Shown here in pieces: positions 9,405-18,882 of a stretch of DNA of 64,000 nucleotides. Position numbers and translations under genes: made by a program. Position 1 is the stretch's first letter, and every line of letters begins with the position of its first letter. A model generated the notes under the pieces. The model did no database searches and was not told where the DNA came from. It saw only the letters and a list, made by a program, of their open reading frames with translations. Source of the stretch: Acidiferrimicrobium sp. IK (GTDB taxonomy: Bacteria > Actinomycetota > Acidimicrobiia > Acidimicrobiales > Palsa-688); assembly GCF_025499425.1 (NCBI RefSeq), contig NZ_JAIMCB010000009.1:1-64000 (forward strand), written 5' to 3'.

Positions 9405-9683
9405 GGGCGCGGGGAACCTTTCTCATGTCCAGCCCCGAACCCGGGACCGATCCTGGCGGGGGGATCGACAGGTGCAAGTACGACCTGCTGTCAGAGAACA
9501 GTAGGTCAGGCCAGGACCACAGTGAAACCGGCCGGGTGCGCTGCCGCCGGCATTTGGACGTCCCAACCCCAGCCCTCCCAGTGCACACGGCCCCGAAGCT
9601 GTCGCATGCCGAATCGACTACCGGGTCCAGCCGAGCTACCTTCTACTACGTCATGTCGTTCGACGAGGCGCGATAGAGGACCC

Positions 9684-10235
9684 GTGAGCTTTCGTGAGCA
9701 CCGGGCACGGTGGCTTTCGTCGGGTGTAGGTCTTATCGCTATCGCCCTGATCGCGGTGTTCGCCGTCCAGCCGCCCGCTGCCAACCAGCAGGTGCAAAGC
9801 GCGCTGATCGGCCATCGCGCCCCGCCGGTGTCCGGCCCGTCAGTCACCCCCTCCCCCTTCACCACCCTTGGCGGCCTCACCGGGCGGTGGGTGATCGTCA
9901 ATTTCTTCGCCACCTGGTGCACCCCCTGCCAAGTGGAGCAACCGCAGCTCGCCAGCTTCGTCGCCACCCACCGCAGTAGCGGTGACGTCCAGCTGGTCAT
10001 GGTCATCTACAACGACAACACCCCCAGCGTCCAGGGGTTCCTGCGCGCCAAGGGCGGTGTTTGGCCGGCGGTCCAAGACCCCGGCGGCCAGGTCGCCCTC
10101 AACTACGGGGTCTCCGGTATCCCCGAGACCTTCCTGATCGACCCCAACGGGGTCATTGTGGGCAAGGTCACCGGCGGGTCCACCGCAACAGGTCTCGACG
10201 CCCTGCTCGCCAAGGCGAAGGCCCGCGGTCTGTGA
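9684..10235 (+). CDS. TlpA/CcmG (DsbE)-type membrane-anchored thioredoxin, copy 1
   Basis: A 183-residue protein: one N-terminal membrane anchor (about 11-28) and an extracytoplasmic thioredoxin fold with the active site WCTPC (C79, C82) and cis-proline in GIPETF (P147). Such proteins reduce apocytochrome c cysteines or copper-binding thiols. The GTG start at 9684 follows AGAGGA. Its last bases overlap the ccmH-like start (GTGA). It is closely related to the protein at 44963-45613, sharing most of the sequence from the anchor onward. Confidence 0.88.
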   Translation: MSFREHRARWLSSGVGLIAIALIAVFAVQPPAANQQVQSALIGHRAPPVSGPSVTPSPFTTLGGLTGRWVIVNFFATWCTPCQVEQPQLASFVATHRSSGDVQLVMVIYNDNTPSVQGFLRAKGGVWPAVQDPGGQVALNYGVSGIPETFLIDPNGVIVGKVTGGSTATGLDALLAKAKARGL

Positions 10236-10891
10236 CGCCGCGACGGCTGGGCAAGGTCCTCCCCTGGGCGGCCCTCGGTGTGGTGGTGGCGTTCGCCTTG
10301 GTCGTCGGCTCCCACCGCCCCGCCGGGCCGACACCGCTCGCTGCCCGAGTGCGATCAATCGCCGCAGGGATCCGATGCCCCACGTGCCAGGGCGAGACCG
10401 CGGCTGAATCACAGGTATACGCCGCCAGGGCCATCCGCGCTGACATCGCCCAACGCCTAAAGGCCCGGCAAAGCCCCGGCGAGATCCGTGCCTACCTCGT
10501 CAGCCGGTACGGAACTGGGATCTTGGAGTCGCCGCCCGTTCACGGCCTGACCGCCTTGGTGTGGTACCTGCCGGTGGTGGTGATCCCAGCCGCGGCGGTC
10601 GTGCTCGTCGTCGGGCTCCGCCGATCCCGTCACAAACGGTCTGCGGATTCGGTGCTGAGCGAGGAGGACCGGGCGTTGGTAGCGGCCGCTCTCGCGACAC
10701 AACCGTCGCCTCCAGCCGCCCTGCGCGCCGAGATAGCAAGATCGCAGGCTGCCGAGCGGCGCGAGGCCCCACCAACCCAAGTGCCCGCCGTTGAGAGCTC
10801 AAGCGGCGACCGTGATCGCCGAGCAGATACCCCAGCGGCGCCGAACGCGTCCCGGGTGCAGGGAGATGACCGGTCATCCGAAGTCGGCTAA
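10232..10891 (+). CDS. CcmH/CycL-like cytochrome c biogenesis protein, copy 1
   Basis: A 219-residue protein with an N-terminal membrane segment (about 10-27), the CcmH signature RCPTCQ (C49, C52), a helical domain, a second membrane segment (about 108-128) and a charged cytoplasmic tail. In system I cytochrome c maturation CcmH presents apocytochrome thiols for heme attachment. It starts on a GTG overlapping the stop of the TlpA gene, so the two are coupled. No CcmF, CcmABC or ResBC is in the window. A paralogue lies at 45610-46263. Confidence 0.82.
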   Translation: MTPRRLGKVLPWAALGVVVAFALVVGSHRPAGPTPLAARVRSIAAGIRCPTCQGETAAESQVYAARAIRADIAQRLKARQSPGEIRAYLVSRYGTGILESPPVHGLTALVWYLPVVVIPAAAVVLVVGLRRSRHKRSADSVLSEEDRALVAAALATQPSPPAALRAEIARSQAAERREAPPTQVPAVESSSGDRDRRADTPAAPNASRVQGDDRSSEVG

Positions 10892-11004
10892 CCAATCGGC
10901 GACGGCGGGATCTCGACGCAAGTGACTCACAGAGTCCAGTCCCGGGGAAGCGGGTGTGCTCGTCGATTACGTCAAAATGGCGGGTGAACGCTACGAACAG
11001 CCGC

Positions 11005-11460
11005 CTACTCGTGGTAGTGCTCCCGGTAGCTGTGGCATTCGCCGGGAATTTGCAAAATGTTCGTTGACATGGTGGACTCGTAATTGCCGGCGAGGCGTCG
11101 GCGTCGGGTCGTCGAACTCGCGGGCGGGTACGTCGATCGTCAAACGGCAGCGCTGGCGAACCAGGTGACGGTGCGTTTGCGTGGAGATGGAAACTGACGA
11201 ACCCGTGATCGAGATGGACGTCAGTTACCGGACCCATTTCCTCGAGAACGGCGAAGTTCCGGTAGATGGTGGATTCAGCCGCGTCGGGTTACGCTGGTGG
11301 ACTTCGCTGCACAGTTGTCGGCGCTGAGGTGACGATGAACTCCGCTGGCAAGGGGCACCTCGCTGGTGACGCGCCGCGCGGCCGTTGCTCGGCTCCGTTG
11401 GCCTGCAGTTCCGCGATGACGGCGTCCGCAGCGACAGCAAGCGGCGGCTCATTCGGCCTG
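11005..11460 (-). pseudogene. Decayed Fur-family metalloregulator gene
   Basis: Fragments of a Fur/Zur-type repressor can be read on the minus strand in different frames: DAVIAELQANG (near 11426, N-terminal helix), then ESTIYRNFAVLEEMG with VTDVHLDHG (around 11280-11200, DNA-recognition helix and hinge), then HRHLVRQRC and IDVPAREFDD (around 11155, dimerisation/metal region), and finally GECHSYREHYHE before a stop at 11005. At least three frame changes separate these blocks, so the gene is broken. It lies in an otherwise gene-free stretch from 10892 to 11485. Confidence 0.55.
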
Positions 11461-11485
11461 ATAGGACACACGGGTGTTCATGATG

Positions 11486-12937
11486 TCACGGCTTACCGAC
11501 GGCGATGTCGTTGCCGGCGAAGGCGACCGGGGCGAGGCGCCGGCGTTTGGTCCACCAGACAAACGCCAAGCCGAGGCCGAGCAGAGCGGCGAAGGTCTCG
11601 TCGACCCCACCGCCGATGGCCTTGGGCCCGTAGACGAAGAACAGTACGAGCAGCGCTCCCATGATCACGCTGGAGAACAGCGAGCCGACAAGAAGGAGGC
11701 GATGACCGTGAGGTTGAAGCCGAACGTCGGGGAGAAGCTTGTGACCGACGGTCAGGAACACCACCGCGGTGACGGAATCCAAGAAGAACTCGGCGAGCAG
11801 GAAGAACCCTGCTGCCGAGAGCACCAGAGTGAAGAACGAACTGAGGGAGGACACGAACAGCTGGAGGGCTACAACCACGGCGGCAAGGCCGAGCACGGAG
11901 CCGATGGCGACGTGGGGGACGTCGTGGCCGTTCAGTTTGGCGAAGCTGCTCGGGATGAGCCGCTCTCGTCCCATGGCGTAGAGGGCTCGGGTCAGGATGA
12001 AGCTGGTGAGCCACAGGCCGCCTGCGGTTGACAACAGGATGGGGATCAGCATGATCCACGGCGCCCCTGGGACCAGACGATGAGACCAGATGGCCAGGGG
12101 GTCGGTGGAGTTGGCCAGCAGACGCAGGGGGGTTTCGCCGAGCATGAGCGGGTAGAGGACGGCGTAGAAGATGAGGGCGCCGAAGGCGCCGACGATGCCG
12201 CCGATACCGGGGTCGTTGCGCGGTCGCTGTGACTCTTCGGCGGCGTAGCTGTCGATCTCCCAACCATCGAGGATCGTGGCGGCCACGACGGCCACGATGA
12301 GGATGCCGCCGATGGGGGGCGCTCCGAAGTGGATTGGCACCGAGAGCCGGTGCCAGCTGAGCGCCCCGAAGATGCCGAACCCGGCGAGCGAGGCCATCTC
12401 CACCACAAAGAATGCTTGGGTGATTCGCGCTGTGGGCCGACCGCCGAGCAGCAGCGGCACCGCTGCGAAGCCGATCCAGAACAGCGTCACGCCCATCTGG
12501 ACCACTGGCGGAGCCTGGTACCCGGGTGCGATCAACGCCAGCGTGTAGGAGCCGGCCGGGATGGCAATCGGTGGGATCGAGAAGAAGTAGGCCAGGATCA
12601 AGATCCACGCCTGGTAACGCGATACCCCGCGACCGATGACCCGCGCCGACCAGTGGTAGGAAGCGCCAGCATGGGGGAAGTGCCGGTTGAGCAGGCGGAA
12701 CACGAAGCTCGAGATGACGAACGGCACAGCCAGGATGGCAATGGCAGGCAGCGTCCACCAACCGGCCTGCGCGGCCATGACCCCGCCGGTGGCGGCCACC
12801 GAGAACATCGGGCCTACGCTCGACACCGACAACGGCACCAAGTCCCACAGACGGAACGACTGGGCCAGCCGGCGTTGTCCCACGGCGCCCAAGGGGGCCA
12901 CGAGGGGCTGCCTGGGGACGTCAGGCGTGTCAGTCAC
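11486..12937 (-). CDS. APC-superfamily amino acid permease
   Basis: About 483 residues with some twelve hydrophobic segments and the amino acid/polyamine transporter pattern: VPLSVSSVGPMFSVAATGGVMA in helix 1, FPHAGASYHWSARVIGRG in the helix 3 region, and DGWEIDSYAAEES after helix 5-6. The start is probably the GTG at 12937, preceded by GGGGGGAAG. The substrate cannot be predicted. It is not obviously part of an operon with the neighbouring nuo genes, from which it is separated by about 240 bases in which I see no gene. Confidence 0.82.
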   Translation of the reverse strand: MTDTPDVPRQPLVAPLGAVGQRRLAQSFRLWDLVPLSVSSVGPMFSVAATGGVMAAQAGWWTLPAIAILAVPFVISSFVFRLLNRHFPHAGASYHWSARVIGRGVSRYQAWILILAYFFSIPPIAIPAGSYTLALIAPGYQAPPVVQMGVTLFWIGFAAVPLLLGGRPTARITQAFFVVEMASLAGFGIFGALSWHRLSVPIHFGAPPIGGILIVAVVAATILDGWEIDSYAAEESQRPRNDPGIGGIVGAFGALIFYAVLYPLMLGETPLRLLANSTDPLAIWSHRLVPGAPWIMLIPILLSTAGGLWLTSFILTRALYAMGRERLIPSSFAKLNGHDVPHVAIGSVLGLAAVVVALQLFVSSLSSFFTLVLSAAGFFLLAEFFLDSVTAVVFLTVGHKLLPDVRLQPHGHRLLLVGSLFSSVIMGALLVLFFVYGPKAIGGGVDETFAALLGLGLAFVWWTKRRRLAPVAFAGNDIAVGKP

Positions 12938-13179
12938 GGATCGTTCTTCCCCCCGGCACACCCGAGAGCCGCCGTCAGCGATTAGAAACCCGTAATGCTA
13001 GTAGCTCGCAGGTGGAGGCAAATGTCGCTACGCCTGCACTCAACGACGCCTCGTGGTTTGCACCGCCCCGTCGGTCGTAGATCAGGACAAGCCCGTTCTC
13101 CCGAGCTCGCCGCGGCCAGGCCCGTCGTGCCTTCTTGAAGGGGGGGATGCGAAGCGCTGCTGTGAAGCCGTGCCGCCCG

Positions 13180-14601
13180 TCACGGAAGGAGGCGGCCGGC
13201 TCCGAGGGGGAGGGCGATGCCGGCACCGATCCCGAGTGCCACGGAGGCGGCGGCTGCGGTGTAGGCGGCGGCGGCGCTCCAGGTGCCGGCGGTGACGAGA
13301 GCTGCGTCCTCGCGGTCGGCGGGGGCGGCGAGGAAGGCGGGGGCGAGCCAGCGAAGGTAGTAGTAGAGGCTGGCCACGGTGTTGGCGACGGCGAGCACGG
13401 CGAGCCAGGTGTAGCCGCCGTTGATGGTGGCGGTGAAGATCTCGAGCTTGCCGACGAAGATGGCGGTGGGTGGGGTGCCGACCAGGCCGAGGAGGCAGAC
13501 GGCGAGGGCGGCGGCCAGGGCGGGGTGGCGCCGGGCCATGCCCCGGTAGTCTTCGATGGTGACGGCGGAGGGCAGTTCGGCGACGACGGCGAAGGCGCCG
13601 AGGTTGGTGACGGCGTAGGCGGCCAGGTAGTACCACAGGGCTCGCTGGGCGAGACCCGATCGGCCGGCGACGGTGACGGCCATGAGCAGGTAGCCGACCT
13701 GGCTGACGGTGGAGTACGCGAGGAGTCGTTTTACTTTCGTCTGGCCGAAGGCGGCCAGGTTGCCGAGGGTCATGGACGCGGCGGCGACGATGGCGGCTAG
13801 GAGCGCCCAGTCGACGCTGTGGGCGGGCAGGGCGTGGGTGTAGAGACGCCAAGCGGCGCCGAGACCGCCGATCTTGGGGATGGTGCTGACGAACGCTGCG
13901 GCGGGGGTGGAGGCGCCATCGACGGCGTCGGGCACCCAGAACTGGGCGGGAACACCGCCGATCTTGAACAAGATGCCGGCGGTCACGGCCACCACCCCGA
14001 ACGCAACCGCGGCGGGCGGAGCACCGGTGAGGGCGTCGCGCAGGCCGGGATAGCTGCTGGTGCCGGCGACGCCGACCAGGACAGTGGTCCCGGTGAGCAT
14101 GACGATCCCGAGGAGGGCGCCGAGGAGGTAGTACTTGAGGGCGGCTTCGGTGCCGAGGGGGTTGCGGAGGAGACCGACGAGGCCGTAGCTGGGGACGCTG
14201 GCGAGGAGGTAGGCGGCGAAGAGGGTGAGCAGGTCGTCGGCGCCGACCAGGGCGATCGCTCCCGCGGAGGCGAGGAGGACGAGGACGTAGAACTCGGTTT
14301 CGTGGCGGTGGCCGCCGACGGCGTCGACCGACAGGCAGAGCACGAGCAGGGTGGCGGCCAGGATGATGACCCGGGCGGCGTTGGTGGCGGGATCGACGGC
14401 GTAGCTGCCGTCGAAGACCCGTTGCGGGGTGTCGAGCATCGCGGCCGCAGTGGCGGCCAGCCCGGCCACGCAGGCGCCGGCGGCCAGGACCCGGACGACC
14501 CATTGGCGTCGGCGGGGCAGCCAGCTTCCGGCCAGGAGCCCGATGACCGCAGCCGCGACGAGGGCGATCTCGGGGATCAGGGCGGCAGGGTTCTCCTTCA
14601 C
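13180..14601 (-). CDS. nuoN: NADH-quinone oxidoreductase subunit N-like antiporter subunit
   Basis: A 473-residue, about 14-helix antiporter-type subunit of the complex I membrane arm. Family features include LLTLFAAYLLASVPSYGLVG with KYYLLGALLG, the lysine in GQTKVKRLLAYSTVSQVGYLLMAV (cited in part) and GTPPTAIFVGKLEIF. The best start is the GTG at 14601. It is the last gene of a minus-strand run A-(B/D-like)-H-J-K-L-M-N, 31 bases after nuoM. Confidence 0.88.
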   Translation of the reverse strand: MKENPAALIPEIALVAAAVIGLLAGSWLPRRRQWVVRVLAAGACVAGLAATAAAMLDTPQRVFDGSYAVDPATNAARVIILAATLLVLCLSVDAVGGHRHETEFYVLVLLASAGAIALVGADDLLTLFAAYLLASVPSYGLVGLLRNPLGTEAALKYYLLGALLGIVMLTGTTVLVGVAGTSSYPGLRDALTGAPPAAVAFGVVAVTAGILFKIGGVPAQFWVPDAVDGASTPAAAFVSTIPKIGGLGAAWRLYTHALPAHSVDWALLAAIVAAASMTLGNLAAFGQTKVKRLLAYSTVSQVGYLLMAVTVAGRSGLAQRALWYYLAAYAVTNLGAFAVVAELPSAVTIEDYRGMARRHPALAAALAVCLLGLVGTPPTAIFVGKLEIFTATINGGYTWLAVLAVANTVASLYYYLRWLAPAFLAAPADREDAALVTAGTWSAAAAYTAAAASVALGIGAGIALPLGAGRLLP

Positions 14602-14632
14602 GGGGTCCCGCGGGTCGCTGTCTGTCTGGTGC

Positions 14633-16141
14633 TCATCGAGCGACGAGGCCGACGAGGTGGCGGGCGGCCGGTTCGATGACATCGAGGAGCCATCGGGGGG
14701 CGACGCCGATGACCGCGGAGACGGCCAGCAGCGGGACCACGGCAACGGCTTCGCGGACGGTGAGATCAGCGAAGCCGGTTCCGGCGGGGACGGTTTCGGG
14801 GAGGCGGAGCGGTCCGACGAGCATTCGTTGCAGGGCCCGGAGGAACAGCCCGGCGGTGATGACGATGCTGAGCACGGCCACTGTGGTGGCCGCGACTTGG
14901 GAGGCCAGGCTTCCGGCGAAGATCTGGAACTCAGCGACGAACCCGGAGAACCCTGGGATCCCGATCGACGCGAAGGCGGCCAGCGCGGTGAGCCCGGCGA
15001 AGGCGGGGGCGGAGCCGGCGAGGCCGGAGTGGGCGTCGATCTGGTAGCTGCCGGTGCGGTCCCACAGCGTCCCGGAGAGCAGGAACAGGGCGCCGGTGAT
15101 GAGCCCGTGGGAGACCATTTGGGTGACCGCCCCGGTGACGGCCAGGGAGCGGGCTTGGGCGTCGGTGCCGGCGAGGACCCCGGCGGCGCCGACGCCGAGG
15201 ATGACGTAGCCCATGTGGTTGACGCTGGTGTAGGCGATCATCCGTTTGAGGTTCGGTTGGGCCAGGGCGACCAGCGCCCCGTAGACGGCGCTGAGCGCGC
15301 CGACGATGATGAAGACCAGAGCGTAGCGGCGCCACGCGTCGGGGAGGAGGGGCATGGCGATGCGCACGAACCCGTAGGTGCCCATCTTGAGCAGCACCCC
15401 GGCCAGGATGGCCGATCCGGTGGCGGGGGCGTCGGTGTGGGCGGGGGGCAGCCAGGTGTGGAACGGGACGGTCGGGGTTTTGATGGCCAGGCCGACGCCG
15501 ATGGCGGCCAGGACCGCCCCGGCGTATGCGCCGCGCCCGGCGAGCGGGTTTGCTCGGATGAGGGCCACGATGTCGAAGGTGTGGGGGGTGGCGGCCAGGT
15601 ACAGGCCGATGAACCCGAGGAGCAGTGCGAGCGACCCGACGAAGGTGTAGAGGAAGAATTTGAGCGCCGCGGCCCGGGCGGCTGGACCGTGTCCCCAGCC
15701 GGCGATGACGAAGTACATGCCGACGATGGACAGGTCGAAGAACACGAAGAACACGATGAGGTCGAGGGCGACGAACAGTCCGATGCAGACGGTTTCGAGC
15801 CCGAGGAACAGGCACACGTAGGTCCGGGGGCGGCGGGTCTCTCGCAGCGAGTAGACGGCGCAGGCCAGGAACAGCACCGAGGTCAGGGCCACGAGCGGCA
15901 GGGACAGCCCGTCGACGCCGACGTGGTAGCCGACACCGGCGGAGGGGATCCATCTCAGGTTCTCGGTGAACCCGAATCCTCCGTGCGGGTTGTAGGCGAC
16001 CCACACGGCGATGACCAGAGCCAGGTCGACGGCGGAGATCGCCACCCAGGCTCGGAGAAACCACTTACCGGGGAGCCGTGAGGGGAGCACGGCGAGGGCC
16101 AACGCCGCTGCTGCGGGCCAGAAGACGATCAGGCTCAGCAC
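14633..16141 (-). CDS. nuoM: NADH-quinone oxidoreductase subunit M-like antiporter subunit
   Basis: A 502-residue membrane protein with the NuoM signature: VGVDGLSLPLVALTSVLF, FFVFFDLSIVGMYFVIAGWG (the helix with the key Glu is here FDLS, so the usual glutamate is not obvious), HTWLPPAHTDAPATGSAILAG (part), LKMGTYGFVRIAMPL and NLKRMIAYTSVNHMGYV. The GTG at 16141 starts 4 bases after the nuoL stop. Whether the Asp in FFDLS replaces the catalytic Glu of canonical NuoM (E144 in E. coli) needs alignment. Confidence 0.88.
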   Translation of the reverse strand: MLSLIVFWPAAAALALAVLPSRLPGKWFLRAWVAISAVDLALVIAVWVAYNPHGGFGFTENLRWIPSAGVGYHVGVDGLSLPLVALTSVLFLACAVYSLRETRRPRTYVCLFLGLETVCIGLFVALDLIVFFVFFDLSIVGMYFVIAGWGHGPAARAAALKFFLYTFVGSLALLLGFIGLYLAATPHTFDIVALIRANPLAGRGAYAGAVLAAIGVGLAIKTPTVPFHTWLPPAHTDAPATGSAILAGVLLKMGTYGFVRIAMPLLPDAWRRYALVFIIVGALSAVYGALVALAQPNLKRMIAYTSVNHMGYVILGVGAAGVLAGTDAQARSLAVTGAVTQMVSHGLITGALFLLSGTLWDRTGSYQIDAHSGLAGSAPAFAGLTALAAFASIGIPGFSGFVAEFQIFAGSLASQVAATTVAVLSIVITAGLFLRALQRMLVGPLRLPETVPAGTGFADLTVREAVAVVPLLAVSAVIGVAPRWLLDVIEPAARHLVGLVAR

Positions 16142-16145
16142 GCCG

Positions 16146-18008
16146 TCAACCGACCAAGACCATGATCGCCACGAGGACGACAAGGACGGCGGCGGCCTGG
16201 GCGTAGTACTGGTGGACCAGCCCGGTCTGGGGGCGCCGGGCGATCCGGCCGAGACGGCGGGCTCCGCTCGCCACGCCGGCCACCACGTCGTCGACGCCGA
16301 CCTCGCCGACCCGGGCGGCCACACCGGCGGACCCGACGGCGGCTGCGGCCAGCCGGCGTACGGCGCCGTCGACGACGTCGTCGTCGAAACGGGCCAGCGC
16401 CCCGGCCGCCCGCAGCGTCGGGCGCACCACCACCATGTGGGCGGCGGCTTCCAGCCCGAGCCACCCGCCGAGGGTGGCGGTGACCGCAGCCGGCATACGG
16501 GCCCGGCCGGTCAGGCGCCACGTGGCGGCCGCCGCGGCGAACGCCAGCCCGGCGGACAGGCCGAGCGACCACCCGGGCGGCCCGGGCTCCCCCCGTGTGG
16601 CCACGGTCCGCTCGAACGCCGCGGTCACGGCGGGCAGCGCGTACACCCCCAAGCCCACTGCGGCGGCAGCAAGGGGCACCAGGGGGGCGGCCATCAGCGG
16701 GCCGACCCGGCGTGTGCCGGGCCTCTCGGTGTCGTAGGCGGCATTGCCCTCGACGGGGGCGGGAAGCCAGATCAGGCGGGCGGCGCGGATGCTGTAGACA
16801 GCCGAGATCACCGCGGCGGCCAGCCCGGCCGCGTACAGGCCCGGGTCGCGGGCCAGCGCCGCAGCCAGGACGGTGTCCTTGGTGGCCCACAGCGACAGCG
16901 GCGGGATCCCGGCCAACGCCAAAACGCCGGCGGTGAAGGTGACGCCGACGAGGCGGTACCGGCGGCCGGCGCCGGCCAGGGCTGCCAGCTGTTTAGTGCC
17001 GAGCGCGCTCAGCCACGCCCCGGCGGCCAGGAACAGCAGGCTTTTCACCGCGGCGTGCGCGACCAGCTGGGCGGTGCCCGCCGCCACCCCACCCGCACCG
17101 GCGGCCAGGACCATGAAGCCGATCTGCGCGCACGTCGACGCCGCCAGCAGCTGTTTGAGGTCGCGCTGGGCGACGGCGACCAGTCCGAGCGCCACCGCGG
17201 TCGCCGCCCCCACCCAGGCGACCACCGGTTGACCCCACCCGGAGGCGGCCAGGAGCGGGTGGAGACGCAACAGCAGGTAGGCGCCGGCGGCGACCATGGT
17301 CGCGGAGTGCAGCAGCGCCGAGACCGGGCTCGGCCCCTCCATGGCCCGCGACAGCCAGAAACTGAACGGCAGTTGCGCCGACTTGCCCAGGGCGGCCGCC
17401 ACCACCCCGGCGGTGACCACATCGAGCCACGGGGACCCCAACCTGGGAAGGGCGTCCAGTTGGAGCGACCCGGCCCCGCCGGCGACGGCGGCGCCGGCCG
17501 CCATGTACAAGCCGATGTCACCGGCGCGGGTCGTCACGAACGCAGTGGTACCGGCTTCCACCCGGCGCCGGTCGTGCCACCAGAACCCGATGAGCGCCCA
17601 GCTGGTGGCGCCCATGACCTCCCAGCCCATCAACAACACCGCCAAGCCGGTGGCGGTGACCGTGACCACCATGGCCCCGGCGAAGACCAGCATGATCCCG
17701 AAGAACCGGCTGCGAGCCTCGCCGGCACCGATGTCGGCGGCGGCGAAGACCAGCACCGCTACGGTGACCGCGGCGACGGTGACGACGAGCACGGCGGAGA
17801 GCCCGTCTACCGCGAACCCGGCCCGTATCCCGATGAACAGCGGTGCGCTGGCCGACGGGCGCAGCACTGCGGCACCGACGGCCAACCCGAGCGTGACCGA
17901 AGCGGCCGCCACACCCACCGGGGCGGCCACCCGATCCGTCCGCTGTCCACAGACGGCCAATCCCGCCCCGACGGCGAGCGGCACCCCCAGCAACACCCAT
18001 ATCAGCAC
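16146..18008 (-). CDS. nuoL: NADH-quinone oxidoreductase subunit L-like antiporter subunit
   Basis: A 620-residue protein with the NuoL/Mrp antiporter core (MGWEVMGATSWALIGFW with its Glu, GKSAQLPFSFWLSRAMEGPSPVSALLHSATMVAAGAYLL in part, AQRDLKQLLAASTCAQIGFM) and a C-terminal amphipathic extension ending in a last membrane helix (AVLVVLVAIMVLVG), the equivalent of the lateral helix. It starts on a GTG just after nuoK. Antiporter subunits of this type translocate protons or sodium when driven by a redox arm; no such arm is encoded nearby. Confidence 0.88.
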   Translation of the reverse strand: MLIWVLLGVPLAVGAGLAVCGQRTDRVAAPVGVAAASVTLGLAVGAAVLRPSASAPLFIGIRAGFAVDGLSAVLVVTVAAVTVAVLVFAAADIGAGEARSRFFGIMLVFAGAMVVTVTATGLAVLLMGWEVMGATSWALIGFWWHDRRRVEAGTTAFVTTRAGDIGLYMAAGAAVAGGAGSLQLDALPRLGSPWLDVVTAGVVAAALGKSAQLPFSFWLSRAMEGPSPVSALLHSATMVAAGAYLLLRLHPLLAASGWGQPVVAWVGAATAVALGLVAVAQRDLKQLLAASTCAQIGFMVLAAGAGGVAAGTAQLVAHAAVKSLLFLAAGAWLSALGTKQLAALAGAGRRYRLVGVTFTAGVLALAGIPPLSLWATKDTVLAAALARDPGLYAAGLAAAVISAVYSIRAARLIWLPAPVEGNAAYDTERPGTRRVGPLMAAPLVPLAAAAVGLGVYALPAVTAAFERTVATRGEPGPPGWSLGLSAGLAFAAAAATWRLTGRARMPAAVTATLGGWLGLEAAAHMVVVRPTLRAAGALARFDDDVVDGAVRRLAAAAVGSAGVAARVGEVGVDDVVAGVASGARRLGRIARRPQTGLVHQYYAQAAAVLVVLVAIMVLVG

Positions 18009-18018
18009 CCGGCGGCGC

Positions 18019-18324
18019 TCATTCCTTGAGGTCCGCGGCCATGTCGGTCATGTCCACGTCCCGGGCCCGGAAGATGGCGGTGGTCACCGCGAACCCGACG
18101 GCCATCTCCACGGCCATGGCCACCACCGCCACCACGACCACCACCTGGTCACTAGGAGCGCCCGGGCCGATGAAGTACCAGAAGGCGGCGGCGGCGACGG
18201 TGATCCCGTTGAGCATCAGCTCCAGGCCCATCATTAACATCACGATCGACTGCTGGGACAGCGCCCCGTAGACCCCTACCGAGAACAGGGCCGCGGCCAG
18301 CAACAGGAACACCTCCAGACTCAT
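18019..18324 (-). CDS. nuoK: NADH-quinone oxidoreductase subunit K
   Basis: A 101-residue three-helix subunit. MSLEVFLLLAAALFSVGVYGAL and the motif MLMMGLELMLNGITVA carry the first conserved membrane glutamate, and VAMAVEMAVGFAVTTAIF carries the second. The ATG at 18324 overlaps the nuoJ stop (ATGA), indicating coupling. Confidence 0.92.
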   Translation of the reverse strand: MSLEVFLLLAAALFSVGVYGALSQQSIVMLMMGLELMLNGITVAAAAFWYFIGPGAPSDQVVVVVAVVAMAVEMAVGFAVTTAIFRARDVDMTDMAADLKE

Positions 18325-18869
18325 CGAGCCTTGCCTTTCAGGTCGTCGCCGAGGCGGTCGTAGCGGCCCTGCTGGGAGGCGAGCACGACGGTCACCACCA
18401 TGGTGGCGAACAGGGTTACCCCGAGCAGCATCATGGTCAACATGTGCGGCCCCATCAGAGACTTGCCGAGATCGAACGTCGGGTCGGCCGGCCGGTGCGG
18501 ACCACGCGCAGGCCAAGGAACCAAAAAGATCCCGGCAGCCAGGGAGGCGAAAACAGTGCCGGCGGTGAGCAGGGAGCCGCGCTGGTTGTGAACCATGGAC
18601 ATCGGCATGAGCCCGGCCGGGTTCATCATGTACATGACCATGAACACCGCCATGATCACCATCTCCATGATCATCATCACCACGATGACCACGCCCAGAT
18701 AGTCCAGGCCGAGCAGGATGATCTCCCCGGCGCCGAAGAGGAACGAGGCGAGCAGCGCGAAGGTGGCCCGCGCCATCGAGTCCACCACGAACACCGTTAC
18801 CGCGCAGGCAACAGCGGCGACGGCCAGCACCCAGAACGCCACGGCGCCCATCAGCGCTCCCCCGCTCAT
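18321..18869 (-). CDS. nuoJ: NADH-quinone oxidoreductase subunit J
   Basis: A 182-residue, five-helix subunit of the complex I membrane arm. The region VDSMARATFALLASFLFGAGEIILLGLDYLGVVIVVMM (cited in part) matches the pi-bulge helix 3 segment of NuoJ. The following stretch is unusually Met-rich (MMIMEMVIMAVFMVMYMM). Start at the ATG 18869, about 14 bases after the nuoH stop. Confidence 0.88.
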   Translation of the reverse strand: MSGGALMGAVAFWVLAVAAVACAVTVFVVDSMARATFALLASFLFGAGEIILLGLDYLGVVIVVMMIMEMVIMAVFMVMYMMNPAGLMPMSMVHNQRGSLLTAGTVFASLAAGIFLVPWPARGPHRPADPTFDLGKSLMGPHMLTMMLLGVTLFATMVVTVVLASQQGRYDRLGDDLKGKAR

Positions 18870-18882
18870 CTCGACACCGACC

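Noticed and set aside
8340-9683. Long open frame on the plus strand leading into the TlpA gene
   Set aside because: It is the antisense of the multicopper oxidase gene; high-GC third positions keep the complementary frame open. The real gene starts at the GTG at 9684.
14429-18029. Very long plus-strand frames opposite nuoL and nuoM
   Set aside because: Products are composed of D, G, E, Q and H runs with no recognisable domain and mirror the real membrane-protein genes.
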